Source: Arthrobacter sp. Y81
Lineage (GTDB): Bacteria; Actinomycetota; Actinomycetes; Actinomycetales; Micrococcaceae
Length of the DNA stretch: 64,000 nucleotides
NCBI RefSeq assembly: GCF_002929335.1
Contig: NZ_PJIL01000006.1
Location: forward strand, 1-64,000
Direction of reading: 5' to 3'
Shown here: positions 34,534 through 43,471 of the stretch, piece by piece
Layout: every line of letters begins with the position of its first letter
How positions within the stretch are numbered: the stretch's first letter is position 1
Made by a program: the position numbers and the translations under genes
The notes under the pieces: model-generated
Told to the model about the DNA's origin: nothing
Databases searched by the model: none
What the model saw: only the letters and a program-made list of their open reading frames with translations

Positions 34534-34849
34534 AACGCCCCCGTCGCAAGGAAGAACGGATTACCCTGCGCGAGCAGGGAGCCGATTAGGGGCCACGATA
34601 GTGCAACAGGCCTGTTGTCCGACAGGGAATCACCCGCTGCGCCGGTTTTACCGACACGCCGGAATCAATGTGACGAAATCACATCATTGTTGTTTATGTT
34701 ATTGATGTGACCAGTGTTGCCAAAGTTGTTGCTGGCACGTAGCCTCGGGTGTGCTGGATCTCCGCAGCGGGGCATTTACTTGTGAAAATCACGCGTGAAA
34801 AATTCAAACTCCTCGCTCATTCCAGCCCTGACTGCTGCGAGGTTTATTG
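34534..34849. other. 316-bp divergent region before the NlpC/P60 gene
   Basis: No gene. It is more AT-rich than its surroundings from about 34660 on, as expected for a promoter, and holds the palindrome at 34669-34683. I looked for a cyclic-di-AMP (ydaO) riboswitch, common before such genes, and did not find its conserved boxes. Confidence 0.5.
34669..34683. promoter_or_regulatory. CRP/GlxR-like palindrome
   Basis: TGTGACGAAATCACA has the TGTGA/TCACA arms of CRP-family sites with a 5-nt rather than 6-nt spacer; the arms extend to ATGTGA/TCACAT. It lies 166 bp upstream of the NlpC/P60 start. Cell-wall hydrolase genes are known GlxR/Crp targets in actinobacteria. Confidence 0.4.
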
Positions 34850-36277
34850 ATGGGTTTGACCGGATCCGGCCGCAAAGCGGCTGTGCTGTGCATCGCCGTC
34901 GTACTCCTTGGATCCCTTACCCTGCCCGCCCAGGCCGCACCGTTCCCGGGCACAACCGTGCCCGCTGTGACGGTTCCGGCGTCGCCGGAGATTCCGTCCC
35001 CGGAAGAGATCGCGGCAGCCAAAGCCAGTGAAAGCGCGACGGTGGACCAGGTCACCCGGATAGACCGCCTCCTGGCGGACGCCGCGGCAGCCCAGGAAGC
35101 CAGCTTCGCGGCGGCCATGCAGGCCAACAATGCCTACGGTGATGCCCTGGTCACGCTCGAGATCCGCCGGGATGCTGCCACGCTCGCCTCGGCGAAGGCC
35201 GTGTCCGCCGAGGCCGAACAGGCGAAGACCCGCAGGCAGGTGGGACAGCTGGCCGGGGACCTCTACCGGAATGGCGGGCTCAATCCCGCACTGAGCACTT
35301 TTGTCAGTGGAAATGGCGATGCACTGCAGCAGGCCGCCACCCTTGAAGCCATCTCTGCCAGCCGCAGCCGGGCCTTCGAAGCCGCCGAAAACGCCGCCTC
35401 GGCAGCAAAGTCGCTCACCGCCGCGGCGGAAGACGCCAACCGGGCCGCCGACGATGCCGCCAAGTCGGCCGAGGACCGCAAGGTTGATGCGGAACGCGCC
35501 AACGCGGCCCGGGCCAAGGCGGTGTCCGAGGCAAAGGCCCAGCGGACCGTGCTGGTGGACCAGCTCGCAAGCCTCAGGAACACCACCGTGGCGCTCGAGT
35601 CCGCCCGGGTGGACGCCCTGGACCGCCAGCGTGCGCAGGACCGGCTGGCGGCTGTCACCGCAGCCGCTGCTTCCCAGGCGGCGGACCAGGCCGCACCGGC
35701 TCCTGCCGCACCACAGAACCGGCCGGCGGCGCAGGCCCCGGCCGCACCGGCTCCTGCCGCCCCGGCCGCTCCCTCGGCGCCGGCTCCGGCGGCGCCCGCT
35801 GCACCCGCTCCTGTGGCGCCCGCTCCCGTCCGTCCCGAACCGGTCACCCCTCCGCCGGCCGTTCCGGCTCCGGCCCCCGCACCGACTCCGGCCCCGTCGC
35901 CGGGCGGCTCAAACCAGACCGCCATCTCGGCAGCGTTGGCCAAGGTGGGGTCCCCCTATTTCTACAAGTACGGCGGTTCCGGACCGCTTGGCTTCGACTG
36001 TTCGGGACTGGTGCAGAACGCCTTCGCCGCGGCCGGCAAATACCTACCGCGCACGGCAGCCCAACAGTATGCGCAGGCACCCGTGCACGTGCCGCTCTCC
36101 CAGGCACAGCCCGGCGATCTCCTGGTCTGGGGATCGGCCCCCGATTTCTACCACGTGGGGATCTACCTTGGCGGCGGGCGCGTGGTCCAGGCCCTCAACC
36201 CTGAGGACGGCATCACGGTGACGGATCTGGCCTGGATGGCCGGAATGCAGCTGCACCCCACCGTGGCCCGCTACTAG
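34850..36277 (+). CDS. secreted NlpC/P60 peptidoglycan endopeptidase (RipA-like)
   Basis: A 475-residue cell-wall hydrolase. A Sec signal peptide (about 1-30, ending AQA) leads into a long coiled coil (about 50-265, rich in Ala, Glu and Arg), a Pro/Ala-rich linker (about 280-350) and the NlpC/P60 domain. The catalytic cysteine is C384 in DCSGLV and the histidine H435 in YHVGIY. The family cuts the D-Glu/diamino acid bond of stem peptides and in RipA takes part in daughter-cell separation. A GAGG ribosome site lies 8 nt before the ATG. Confidence 0.93.
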   Translation: MGLTGSGRKAAVLCIAVVLLGSLTLPAQAAPFPGTTVPAVTVPASPEIPSPEEIAAAKASESATVDQVTRIDRLLADAAAAQEASFAAAMQANNAYGDALVTLEIRRDAATLASAKAVSAEAEQAKTRRQVGQLAGDLYRNGGLNPALSTFVSGNGDALQQAATLEAISASRSRAFEAAENAASAAKSLTAAAEDANRAADDAAKSAEDRKVDAERANAARAKAVSEAKAQRTVLVDQLASLRNTTVALESARVDALDRQRAQDRLAAVTAAAASQAADQAAPAPAAPQNRPAAQAPAAPAPAAPAAPSAPAPAAPAAPAPVAPAPVRPEPVTPPPAVPAPAPAPTPAPSPGGSNQTAISAALAKVGSPYFYKYGGSGPLGFDCSGLVQNAFAAAGKYLPRTAAQQYAQAPVHVPLSQAQPGDLLVWGSAPDFYHVGIYLGGGRVVQALNPEDGITVTDLAWMAGMQLHPTVARY

Positions 36278-36302
36278 GAGCACACGGGACCTGCTCCGGC
36301 AG

Positions 36303-37268
36303 CTAGGACAGAATGTCCTTCGTGACGAACCGGCCGTAGGCGAGCGCCCCGAAGACTGCGATGTATCCGGCCTGCAGCAGCGCATTGTTGCCGAAGGAAT
36401 CCCAGGCAATCGGCTGGCGCAGCAGGTCGGCAAAACCGAACCAATAGTGGCTGAACAGCCAAGGGTGCAGCCACTCCAGCTGGGGCAGTTCACCCAGCAC
36501 CTGGGACACCACCGAGGCCACGATGGTGGCGGCCATGGCGCCCACCGGCACATCCGTCAGGGTGGACAGGAAGAGCCCGACGGCGGAGAGCCCCAGCAGT
36601 GACACGGTCAGGTAGGCGGCCACGAGCACCAGACGCACCACCGCCTCCTCCGGAGTGATCACGTCTCCGGACAGCAGTGTCACCGGACCCACCGGAAACA
36701 GCGCAGCGCCAATGCCGGCTCCCGCCAGTGCCACCACCAGTGGGGCAACAATGCAGAACGCGGCAGCCCCCGCATATTTGACCAGCAGCAGCCGCACCCG
36801 TCCGGCCGGAGCCACCAGAAGATACCGCAATGTCCCCAAGCCGGCCTCGCCGGCAATCGTGTCGCCAGCCACCACCCCCACGGTGAGCGGCAGGAAAAGC
36901 GGCACGCAGACCAGCATCGCCGTCACGCCCACAAACAGCCCGTTCTGGGTGATCCTGTCCAGGAAGGCGGGTCCCCGGCCGGGCGGTACGGCCGACGAGG
37001 CCCGGACGGCGATTGCCATCAGCACCGGCACGGCGGCGAGCGCAAGCATCATGGCCCAGGTCCGGCGTCGGCGAAACAGGACGGTCAGTTCGGAGGCCAG
37101 CAGCGGCCACCCGGAGGATGGCCTTCCCGACGGCGGTTCGGCCGCGCGAACGTCGACGGCACCGTCCGTACTGGTCACTTCCCTCCTAGGCACTTCTCCA
37201 ATGGGCACTTCTCCAATGGGCACTTCTCCAATGGGCACTTCTCCAATGGGCACTTCTTTATTGGGCAA
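36303..37268 (-). CDS. ABC-2 type exporter permease with variable N-terminal repeat
   Basis: A permease of up to 321 residues with six predicted helices, partner of the ATPase encoded just upstream. The maximal frame begins at a TTG (37268) that overlaps the ATPase stop and runs through tandem VPIGE pentapeptides encoded by the 15-bp repeat at 37176-37265. Each repeat supplies an in-frame GTG just behind GGAG. The best ribosome site, AGGAGG, stands only 3 nt before a GTG at 37178, from which the protein would start VTSTDG. The true start is therefore open. The exported substrate is unknown. Confidence 0.85.
   Translation of the reverse strand: MPNKEVPIGEVPIGEVPIGEVPIGEVPRREVTSTDGAVDVRAAEPPSGRPSSGWPLLASELTVLFRRRRTWAMMLALAAVPVLMAIAVRASSAVPPGRGPAFLDRITQNGLFVGVTAMLVCVPLFLPLTVGVVAGDTIAGEAGLGTLRYLLVAPAGRVRLLLVKYAGAAAFCIVAPLVVALAGAGIGAALFPVGPVTLLSGDVITPEEAVVRLVLVAAYLTVSLLGLSAVGLFLSTLTDVPVGAMAATIVASVVSQVLGELPQLEWLHPWLFSHYWFGFADLLRQPIAWDSFGNNALLQAGYIAVFGALAYGRFVTKDILS
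37176..37265. repeat. six-copy 15-bp tandem repeat at the permease start
   Basis: Unit CACTTCTCCAATGGG on the plus strand: four perfect copies (37191-37250), flanked by one degenerate copy on each side (37176-37190 and 37251-37265). Read on the minus strand each copy encodes VPIGE and contains GGAGAAGTG, so the array multiplies a ribosome-site/start-codon-like word without changing frame. Confidence 0.95.
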
Positions 37269-38295
37269 TGTCGAACCCCTCCCCCGTCAGCGCCACAAAG
37301 CGGTCCTCCAGGCTGCCCTGCTCCACAGCGAACCCGCGGACCCGCACCCCGGCCGCCACCAGGGCGGCCACTATGGCCTCCGGCTCCACTTCGCCGCCCG
37401 CGGGCGCGGCACCGTCAGTACGCCCGCCAGGACCGGCCTTCTGGCCGGGCCCTGCCTGCACGCCCGCCTCGCCAACCGAGGCGGAATACACCAGTGCTCC
37501 GTTGCTCCGGCCGCCCACGGGAGTCATGCCCAACCGGGCGAAGACATCCTCGGCAAGGCCGGCGTCGGGCGTTACCAGGCGGATCCGCGCCTTGCCCGCG
37601 TCGCGCAGCTCCGGGAGCGTTCCCTGCGCCACCAGCCGCCCGGCGCTCATCACGGCCGCGTGGGTGCAGATCTGCTCCACTTCGGCAAGCAGGTGGCTCG
37701 AGACGAAAACCGTGGCGCCGTCCGCCGCAAGTGACCGCACCAGCGAGCGGACCTCGCGCGTTCCCTGCGGGTCCAGCCCGTTGGTTGGCTCGTCGAGCAC
37801 CAGCAGTTCCCGGGGTGAAAGGAGCGCGTTGGCGATGCCCAGGCGCTGTTTCATGCCCAAGGAGTAAGCGCGGACCTTCTTCCCGGCGGCGTGTGTCAGG
37901 CCCACGCGTTCCAGCGCGGCATCCACCCGGGCACGCCGTGTGGAGGCTTCCGCATGGGGGTCCGCGGCATCGAGGCGCCGAAGGTTGGCCGCCCCCGAGA
38001 GGAACGGGTAGAACGCCGGGCCCTCCACCAGGGCGCCTACCCTTGGGAGGACCTCGCGGAACCTGTCCGGCATCTCCAGCCCCAGCACGCTGACGGAGCC
38101 GTCGGTGGCCCCGGCGAGGCCCAGCAGCATGCGGATGGTGGTGGTTTTTCCGGAGCCGTTGGGACCCAGGAAACCAAAGACAGACCCCTTCGGAACGGAC
38201 AGGTCAACTCCGTCCACGGCCAGCTGATGGCCGAACCGCTTGCTGAGACCGTGCGTCTCTATGGCGAGTTCTCCGCCTCGGCCCGCGGCTGTCAC
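37258..38295 (-). CDS. ABC exporter ATP-binding protein
   Basis: A 345-residue ATPase of the ABC-2/DrrA type: Walker A GPNGSGKTT (about residues 43-51), signature YSLGMKQRLGIANAL, Walker B LLVLDEPTNGLDP. The C-terminus contains a Gly/Ala-rich insertion (about 285-315). The GTG start overlaps the stop of the LolA-like gene as GTGA, and its stop lies inside the degenerate end of the tandem repeat. With the permease it forms an exporter that may handle a lipid or lipoprotein, judging from the LolA-like partner. Confidence 0.92.
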   Translation of the reverse strand: MTAAGRGGELAIETHGLSKRFGHQLAVDGVDLSVPKGSVFGFLGPNGSGKTTTIRMLLGLAGATDGSVSVLGLEMPDRFREVLPRVGALVEGPAFYPFLSGAANLRRLDAADPHAEASTRRARVDAALERVGLTHAAGKKVRAYSLGMKQRLGIANALLSPRELLVLDEPTNGLDPQGTREVRSLVRSLAADGATVFVSSHLLAEVEQICTHAAVMSAGRLVAQGTLPELRDAGKARIRLVTPDAGLAEDVFARLGMTPVGGRSNGALVYSASVGEAGVQAGPGQKAGPGGRTDGAAPAGGEVEPEAIVAALVAAGVRVRGFAVEQGSLEDRFVALTGEGFDIAQ

Positions 38296-39536
38296 CTCGC
38301 GGCAGCAGCGGTTAGCAGGCGATCCGCAGGAACAGACCCGGCGAAGACTCGGCCGTCATCGGTGAACAGCACATTCACGACCGCGGTGCTGAAGAGCCGT
38401 CCGCCAGGCACTGCGACGGCCGCCTGCTGAAGCAGCGGATCACCGGACACCATCGCACCGGCTTCCGCGGACGCCGGGCTGGCGGGGAATTCAACTACTG
38501 TCTCCCAGCCGGTACCGGTCACTGTCGGTCGGGGCAGCCCGCCATTGGGATTCCGATAGTCCGGGCGTACTGCATCGGGCGGAATTGTGCCAGGCTCCAC
38601 AGCGTCGGGCGGTACTGCATCGGGCGGAACGGCGCCCGGATCAACGGCATCAGGGACTACGCCGCTTTCCGTTCCGTGCATAGGCCGGTGCCCTTTCCCC
38701 AAGGGTCCTGTCCCGTGGGCCGGGACTTGAATTTCCTTGACGGTGGCGCCCGGAGGCGGGCTGAAGGCGAACAGGGAAGCGTCCGGCGCTTCGAGTGTCA
38801 GGCTGGTGAACGCCAGCTTGAAGGCCGGCTCCTCCTGTCCGCGGGCCTTCAGTTCGACGCTGAGCGGCAGGCCGCTCTGGCCATCAACCGCAATGGAAAC
38901 CGAACCGATCAGGGTGCCTTCGGTCCGGGGTGTGATCACCAGGTTGTAAGCAGCCCGGCCTGCAACGTTGACCTCCGGAAGCACGGCAACTTCAGTGGTG
39001 GCATCGGCGGCGGCAAGCAGCCGCTCTGCCAGTTCCTCCGGCGTCGGCATCACACCATGCATCCCGGCGTCCGGATGCTTGTACTGGCCGAAATCCCTGG
39101 AGTGGCCGGCGCCGGCGGGCAGCGTCAGGTGCGTGGCGGTGTTGTCCTTGGAGCTGTAGAGCCATACCTGGTCACCGCTCCGCACCGCATTGCGTTCAGC
39201 GAGGCGGTCCAGCACCTGGACTCGTACGTTGCTGGGTCCGTCCAGGAAGACCCGTGCTGTGTGCGGCCCGCTCAACAGCTCCAGGACGGAGGCGGCGCCG
39301 CTCCCGGACGATGCACCTGCCTGGGGCAGCTCGGGAAGGCCGATCTGGGAGGTCTGTTCGAGGGTCCCGGAGAGGGACGGAGCAGTGTGCTGTGCCACCA
39401 GGGCCAGGACCTCGGCCGGGGTTTTGGCGGGCAGCGGGTCCCCGGCGCTTGCAGGCAGGGAGCCAGCCAGCGCAGCGGCGGCAATTACGGCAGGCACGGC
39501 AACGGCGGGCATCCACCGCAGCCACTTTCTGGTCAT
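38292..39536 (-). CDS. secreted LolA-like protein
   Basis: A 414-residue exported protein with a Sec signal peptide (about 1-32, ending ASA) and a LolA/MucB-like beta-barrel half (about 40-260), a fold that shields lipid chains. A proline/aspartate-rich segment of repeated PPDAV units (about 285-325) links to a small C-terminal domain. It starts at an ATG with GCGGAG upstream and is the first gene of a three-gene operon with an ABC ATPase and permease. Similar operons in actinobacteria carry outer-membrane lipoprotein-sorting-like annotations, although there is no outer membrane of the LolA type here. Cargo unknown. Confidence 0.82.
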   Translation of the reverse strand: MTRKWLRWMPAVAVPAVIAAAALAGSLPASAGDPLPAKTPAEVLALVAQHTAPSLSGTLEQTSQIGLPELPQAGASSGSGAASVLELLSGPHTARVFLDGPSNVRVQVLDRLAERNAVRSGDQVWLYSSKDNTATHLTLPAGAGHSRDFGQYKHPDAGMHGVMPTPEELAERLLAAADATTEVAVLPEVNVAGRAAYNLVITPRTEGTLIGSVSIAVDGQSGLPLSVELKARGQEEPAFKLAFTSLTLEAPDASLFAFSPPPGATVKEIQVPAHGTGPLGKGHRPMHGTESGVVPDAVDPGAVPPDAVPPDAVEPGTIPPDAVRPDYRNPNGGLPRPTVTGTGWETVVEFPASPASAEAGAMVSGDPLLQQAAVAVPGGRLFSTAVVNVLFTDDGRVFAGSVPADRLLTAAAAR

Positions 39537-39664
39537 GATAACTCCGCTCCGAGATCGCAGCCTATTGATTCCAGAGTACGCCTCGGGCCCGCCCGCTACA
39601 CCCCTTGGGAGAGCTTCCGGGCTGCCTGTTTGGCCGGCGGTTCGGCTGGCGCGTCAGTCCGCGG

Positions 39665-42391
39665 TCAGCCCGCTGACGGCGCGACTGTGCCGGCCCCGCC
39701 GTCGAGCGTGATGACCTGGCCGGTGCTGATGGCGGAGGTGGCGTCCGGGACGCCCACGACAGCGGGAATGCCGTACTCCCGGGCGACCACTGCGCCGTGG
39801 GAGTTGGGGCCGCCCATTTCCATCACCAGTCCGCCGGCGGTGAGGAACAGCGGCGTCCAGCCCGGATCCGTTGACGGGGCCACCAGGATTTCGCCTGGTT
39901 CCAGCCGGGCGCCATGCGGGTCCAGGATGACGCGTGCCTTGGCGGTGACGGTTCCGGCCGAGGCCGGTGTGCCGGACAGGACTCCGGGCCCGGCTCCCGT
40001 TCCGCCGCGGGCCTGCACCGCTTCGGGCTCTGTCCCGTCGGACAGCAGCACCCGCGGGATGCGGCGGCGGCCCAGCTCGGCATCGTAGGCCTCCCGGCGC
40101 TCCGCCACGAGTGCCCGCATGGACGCCCCTGCCAGGCCCCGGTGCGCTTCGGCGAAGTCGAGGAAGAAGATGTCGCCGGCTTCGGCGATGCGGCCGGCGG
40201 CGGCGAGTTCCGCTCCTACCGCCGAGAGCTGCTGCCGTACCGAGCCCAGGCCCTCGACGAGGTGGTATTTCGGCAGTTCGCGCAGCCCGGCAAACAGCCT
40301 CGTCCGTTTCAGGGCGCCCCGGACCAGGCGGGCGCGGAGCCTGCCCGCCGGGCCGCCGCGGCTCCCTGCGGCCCATGCGAGCCGCTCGATCCGGTCCTCC
40401 GCCTCGCGGGCGGCATTGGCGAACTGCCGGTCCGGCGCCAGCGCGGGATCGTCGAGCTTGAGGTAGTTCGCGAGGACGCCGAGGATATGCCCGGGGTCGT
40501 CGGACCAGCGGGGCATGCCGAGATCGATTTCCGCGACGGCGCGGTGCCCGTACCGTCCGAGGAAACCCGCCAGTCCGGACTGAACGACGGCGGGCAGCTC
40601 ACCTGCGCGGTACCGCCGGGCCAGTTCCGGCGGCGAAGACTCCTCAAAGGCTGCGGCGGCTCCGGCGTGGGCACGGATGTCTGTGGCGAGCTGCCAAAGG
40701 GCAAGGTCCATCTCCGTGGTCACGTTGTTGGGCAACCCGCGCAGCACAGGCTGCAGGGCACCGGGCACCGCGCCCTGGCCTGAGATCTTCCCTGCGAGGC
40801 CCAGCAGCGCAAACCCCAATGCCGGCAGCGGGAGCACGGCCGGGACGATCGCGAAGAGCTCCTCGCCGAGGATGCGTTCAGCGTGGTTCAGCCGTTCCGC
40901 CGCCGTGGCATTGGCCGGCACCACGAGGGCAGCCCTGAGCCGCTCGCCGAGACCATCCACGCGCCGGAGCGCCGCTTCCGGGCGGAAAAGTGCACGGAGC
41001 AGCGTCTCCGGAATCCGGACCTTGGCCGCCACCGGGCCAACGTGCCGGACCAGCCGCCACGGCGTCCTGAGCGTGACGGAGAACCGGGGATCGGCAAAGA
41101 GTCCGCGCAGGACGGCGGCGGACCGGGCTTCCATGACGTCGAAGACGCGGGGCACGATCGCTCGGCCCACGCTGCTGCGGACAACAGGAGTGAGGTCGAA
41201 AAAGAGGCGCTGCCCTGCCTGCCTGAACGGGGCCGGCCCGTTGCGCGGCACCGGCACGTCAAAGCCGGCTGCGCGTGCAACGGAGGACGCAATCAGTTTG
41301 AGGCCTGCCATCCCCATCGGCGTGAGCGGCCTGGTCAGGCCCTGGGCAAGGCTGAAGCAGAGGTACACGCGTGTTCCCTCCCGTTCCGGCAGGTCAGGAC
41401 GGGGAGCGGGAAGAGGGTACAGCGTGGTGATGGGCCGGGATTGCGTCAGCCAGAGCTTGTCCGCGCCGTCGATGGCCCATTCGATGTCCTGCGGGGAACT
41501 GTAGTGCCGCTCCACGCGGCTGCCAAGCGCGGCAAGCGCCCGGACCTGGACATCGGTCAAGGAAGGGGCGGAATCCGGCGCCAGCGTGACCCGCTCGGTA
41601 CCGCCTCCCGGCACCGGCCGGATAGCGATCCCCTTGTCCCCTGGCCGCCGTTCCAGGATCGCCCTTGAGTCCGCGTCCACGACAAAGTGGTCAGGGTTCA
41701 CGGCTCCGGAAACCACCGCCTCGCCCAGCCCCGGACTGGCATCGATCACGGCTTCATGGCGCCTGCCTGTCACCGGGTTCGCGGTGAACAGGACCCCGGC
41801 AACGGCGGCATCCACCATGCGCTGGACCACCACCGCGAGCGCCACTGTGGAGGGGCTGATCCCGTGCGTGGCCCGGTAGGTCACCGCCCGGTCGGTCCAC
41901 AGCGAGGCCCAGCACTGCCGGACCGCCGCCAGCACGGCGTCGGCGCCCACGACGTTGAGGTAGGTGTCCTGCTGCCCGGCGAAGCTGGCAAAGGGAAGGT
42001 CCTCGGCTGTCGCCGAGGACCTTACGGCCACAGGGACGTCGGTCCCCAGTGCCGCATAGGATTCCCGGACGGCCTCTGCAATCTCCGCCGGAATCTCCAC
42101 GCCAAGGATGAGTTCCCGCGCCCGGGCCGCCAGCCCGGCCAGAGCGTCAAGGTCATTCATCCCGGCGGCGGCCAGCGCGCTGTGCACCCCTTCGAGTCCC
42201 GCGGGACCCACTGCGTTCCGGTACGCGTCCGTGGTCAGGCAGAATCCGGGCGGAACGGGCAGCCCGGCACCGATGGTTTCGCCGAGATTGGCGGCCTTGC
42301 CGCCCACCCGCGCCAGCATTCCGGCATTGGTCAGCTCCAGGCCCAGCACCACGCCATCCACCGACGCATCAGGGGTGTTGAGCTGGTTCAC
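39665..42391 (-). CDS. PEP synthase/Rph-like phosphotransferase
   Basis: A 908-residue protein of the pyruvate-phosphate dikinase superfamily: an ATP-grasp domain at 1-330 (GGKAANLGETIGAGLPVPPGF), a long central domain (about 340-790) and a C-terminal swivelling phosphohistidine domain with H865 in NSHGAVVAREYGIPAVVG. The PEP/pyruvate-binding barrel of true PEP synthase is absent; this order ATP-grasp, substrate domain, His domain is that of rifampicin phosphotransferase and related enzymes. The substrate of the central domain is not known here. GTG start with AGGAGG 6 nt upstream. Confidence 0.85.
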   Translation of the reverse strand: MNQLNTPDASVDGVVLGLELTNAGMLARVGGKAANLGETIGAGLPVPPGFCLTTDAYRNAVGPAGLEGVHSALAAAGMNDLDALAGLAARARELILGVEIPAEIAEAVRESYAALGTDVPVAVRSSATAEDLPFASFAGQQDTYLNVVGADAVLAAVRQCWASLWTDRAVTYRATHGISPSTVALAVVVQRMVDAAVAGVLFTANPVTGRRHEAVIDASPGLGEAVVSGAVNPDHFVVDADSRAILERRPGDKGIAIRPVPGGGTERVTLAPDSAPSLTDVQVRALAALGSRVERHYSSPQDIEWAIDGADKLWLTQSRPITTLYPLPAPRPDLPEREGTRVYLCFSLAQGLTRPLTPMGMAGLKLIASSVARAAGFDVPVPRNGPAPFRQAGQRLFFDLTPVVRSSVGRAIVPRVFDVMEARSAAVLRGLFADPRFSVTLRTPWRLVRHVGPVAAKVRIPETLLRALFRPEAALRRVDGLGERLRAALVVPANATAAERLNHAERILGEELFAIVPAVLPLPALGFALLGLAGKISGQGAVPGALQPVLRGLPNNVTTEMDLALWQLATDIRAHAGAAAAFEESSPPELARRYRAGELPAVVQSGLAGFLGRYGHRAVAEIDLGMPRWSDDPGHILGVLANYLKLDDPALAPDRQFANAAREAEDRIERLAWAAGSRGGPAGRLRARLVRGALKRTRLFAGLRELPKYHLVEGLGSVRQQLSAVGAELAAAGRIAEAGDIFFLDFAEAHRGLAGASMRALVAERREAYDAELGRRRIPRVLLSDGTEPEAVQARGGTGAGPGVLSGTPASAGTVTAKARVILDPHGARLEPGEILVAPSTDPGWTPLFLTAGGLVMEMGGPNSHGAVVAREYGIPAVVGVPDATSAISTGQVITLDGGAGTVAPSAG

Positions 42392-42439
42392 TGCTGGCCT
42401 CCTGGTGTGTGCGCTGGGCGGACGGGCTGGGAAGTCCGG

Positions 42440-43471
42440 CTAGGCTGCTCCGAGCATGGGCCCGAAGCTGGCCCGGTCCGCAAGCCGCGGATCGTCCCTG
42501 TCCGGAACCACCAGCACCGGTCCCTTGGCATGGTGAAGGATGCCGTCCGACGTCGACCCCAGCAGCATTCCGGTGAAGCCGCCGCGGCCGCGGGTGCCCA
42601 CAACCACCAGTTCCACATGCCTGCTCGCGTCAACAAGCACATCCACGGGTGAACCGTCCACAAGCTGGGTCTCCACCGTCAACTTGGGATAGTGGCTCTT
42701 CAGCCAGGCCACTCCGGCATCGAGCTGGACGCGGATGTCCGCGAACAATGCTTCCCGGTCCATGGGCGCCGGAACCCATGCCAGCGAACCGCTGTATTGC
42801 GGCACAGCGCAGACCACGCGAAGCGGCGCGCCGAGCCGTTCGGCCTGGTCCGCGGCCTCCAGCACAGCCACGCGGGCCTGCTCGGAGCCGTCAACGCCGA
42901 CTACCACCACGTGCTCGACCGGCTGGTGGCCGGACTTGGCCTGCTCGGCCTTGATGTGCTTGTCGTCAGTGGTTTCGCCCAGGCGGTCGGCGCAGATCAG
43001 CGGCACAGTGACAGTGGGGCACTTTGCATGAGCCGGCAGGGCGCTGCTGACCGAGCCCAGGAGCCTGCCCACGAAGCCGCCCCTGCCGCGGGTGCCGAAC
43101 ACCAGGAGTTCAGCGGTTTCGGACATTTCCAGCAACACACCGGAGGCGTCGCCGTTCTCCACGGAGGCGTCAACGTCGATGTCATAGGGGGCCACTTTGT
43201 CCATGGCCTGCTTGAGGATGGCCTCGGCGCCCTCACGGATTACCGAGTCGTCCACGGTGGCATAGCCGCCGTCCAGGCCGGACGCCGCGAAGATCGGCAC
43301 GGAGTAGGCAGTCACGATATGGAGCGGGCGGCGGCGGCGTTCGGCTTCCCGGGCGGCCCACACGAGTGCGCACTGGCTATGGTCGGAACCGTCCACGCCC
43401 ACAACGATCCCCTCGGGGGCGGCAGAACCGCCGTCGTCATCCCTTGACGGGTGCACCTGATCTCGGCCCAT
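42440..43471 (-). CDS. universal stress protein with two UspA domains
   Basis: A 343-residue cytoplasmic protein of two tandem UspA folds (about 20-165 and 185-335). Both carry the ATP-binding G-2x-G-9x-G(S/T) loop, as GTRGRGGFVGRLLGS and GTRGRGGFTGMLLGS. Family members respond to starvation, hypoxia and redox stress. GAGGAGG lies 8 nt before the ATG. The dikinase gene follows 48 bp downstream and may be co-transcribed. Confidence 0.93.
   Translation of the reverse strand: MGRDQVHPSRDDDGGSAAPEGIVVGVDGSDHSQCALVWAAREAERRRRPLHIVTAYSVPIFAASGLDGGYATVDDSVIREGAEAILKQAMDKVAPYDIDVDASVENGDASGVLLEMSETAELLVFGTRGRGGFVGRLLGSVSSALPAHAKCPTVTVPLICADRLGETTDDKHIKAEQAKSGHQPVEHVVVVGVDGSEQARVAVLEAADQAERLGAPLRVVCAVPQYSGSLAWVPAPMDREALFADIRVQLDAGVAWLKSHYPKLTVETQLVDGSPVDVLVDASRHVELVVVGTRGRGGFTGMLLGSTSDGILHHAKGPVLVVPDRDDPRLADRASFGPMLGAA

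Noticed and set aside
34534..34849. Cyclic-di-AMP (ydaO) riboswitch before the NlpC/P60 gene
   Set aside because: Expected from knowledge of actinobacterial cell-wall hydrolases, but the conserved boxes are not present.
37176..37265. CRISPR-like array
   Set aside because: Units are contiguous, 15 bp long and without spacers; this is a coding tandem repeat.
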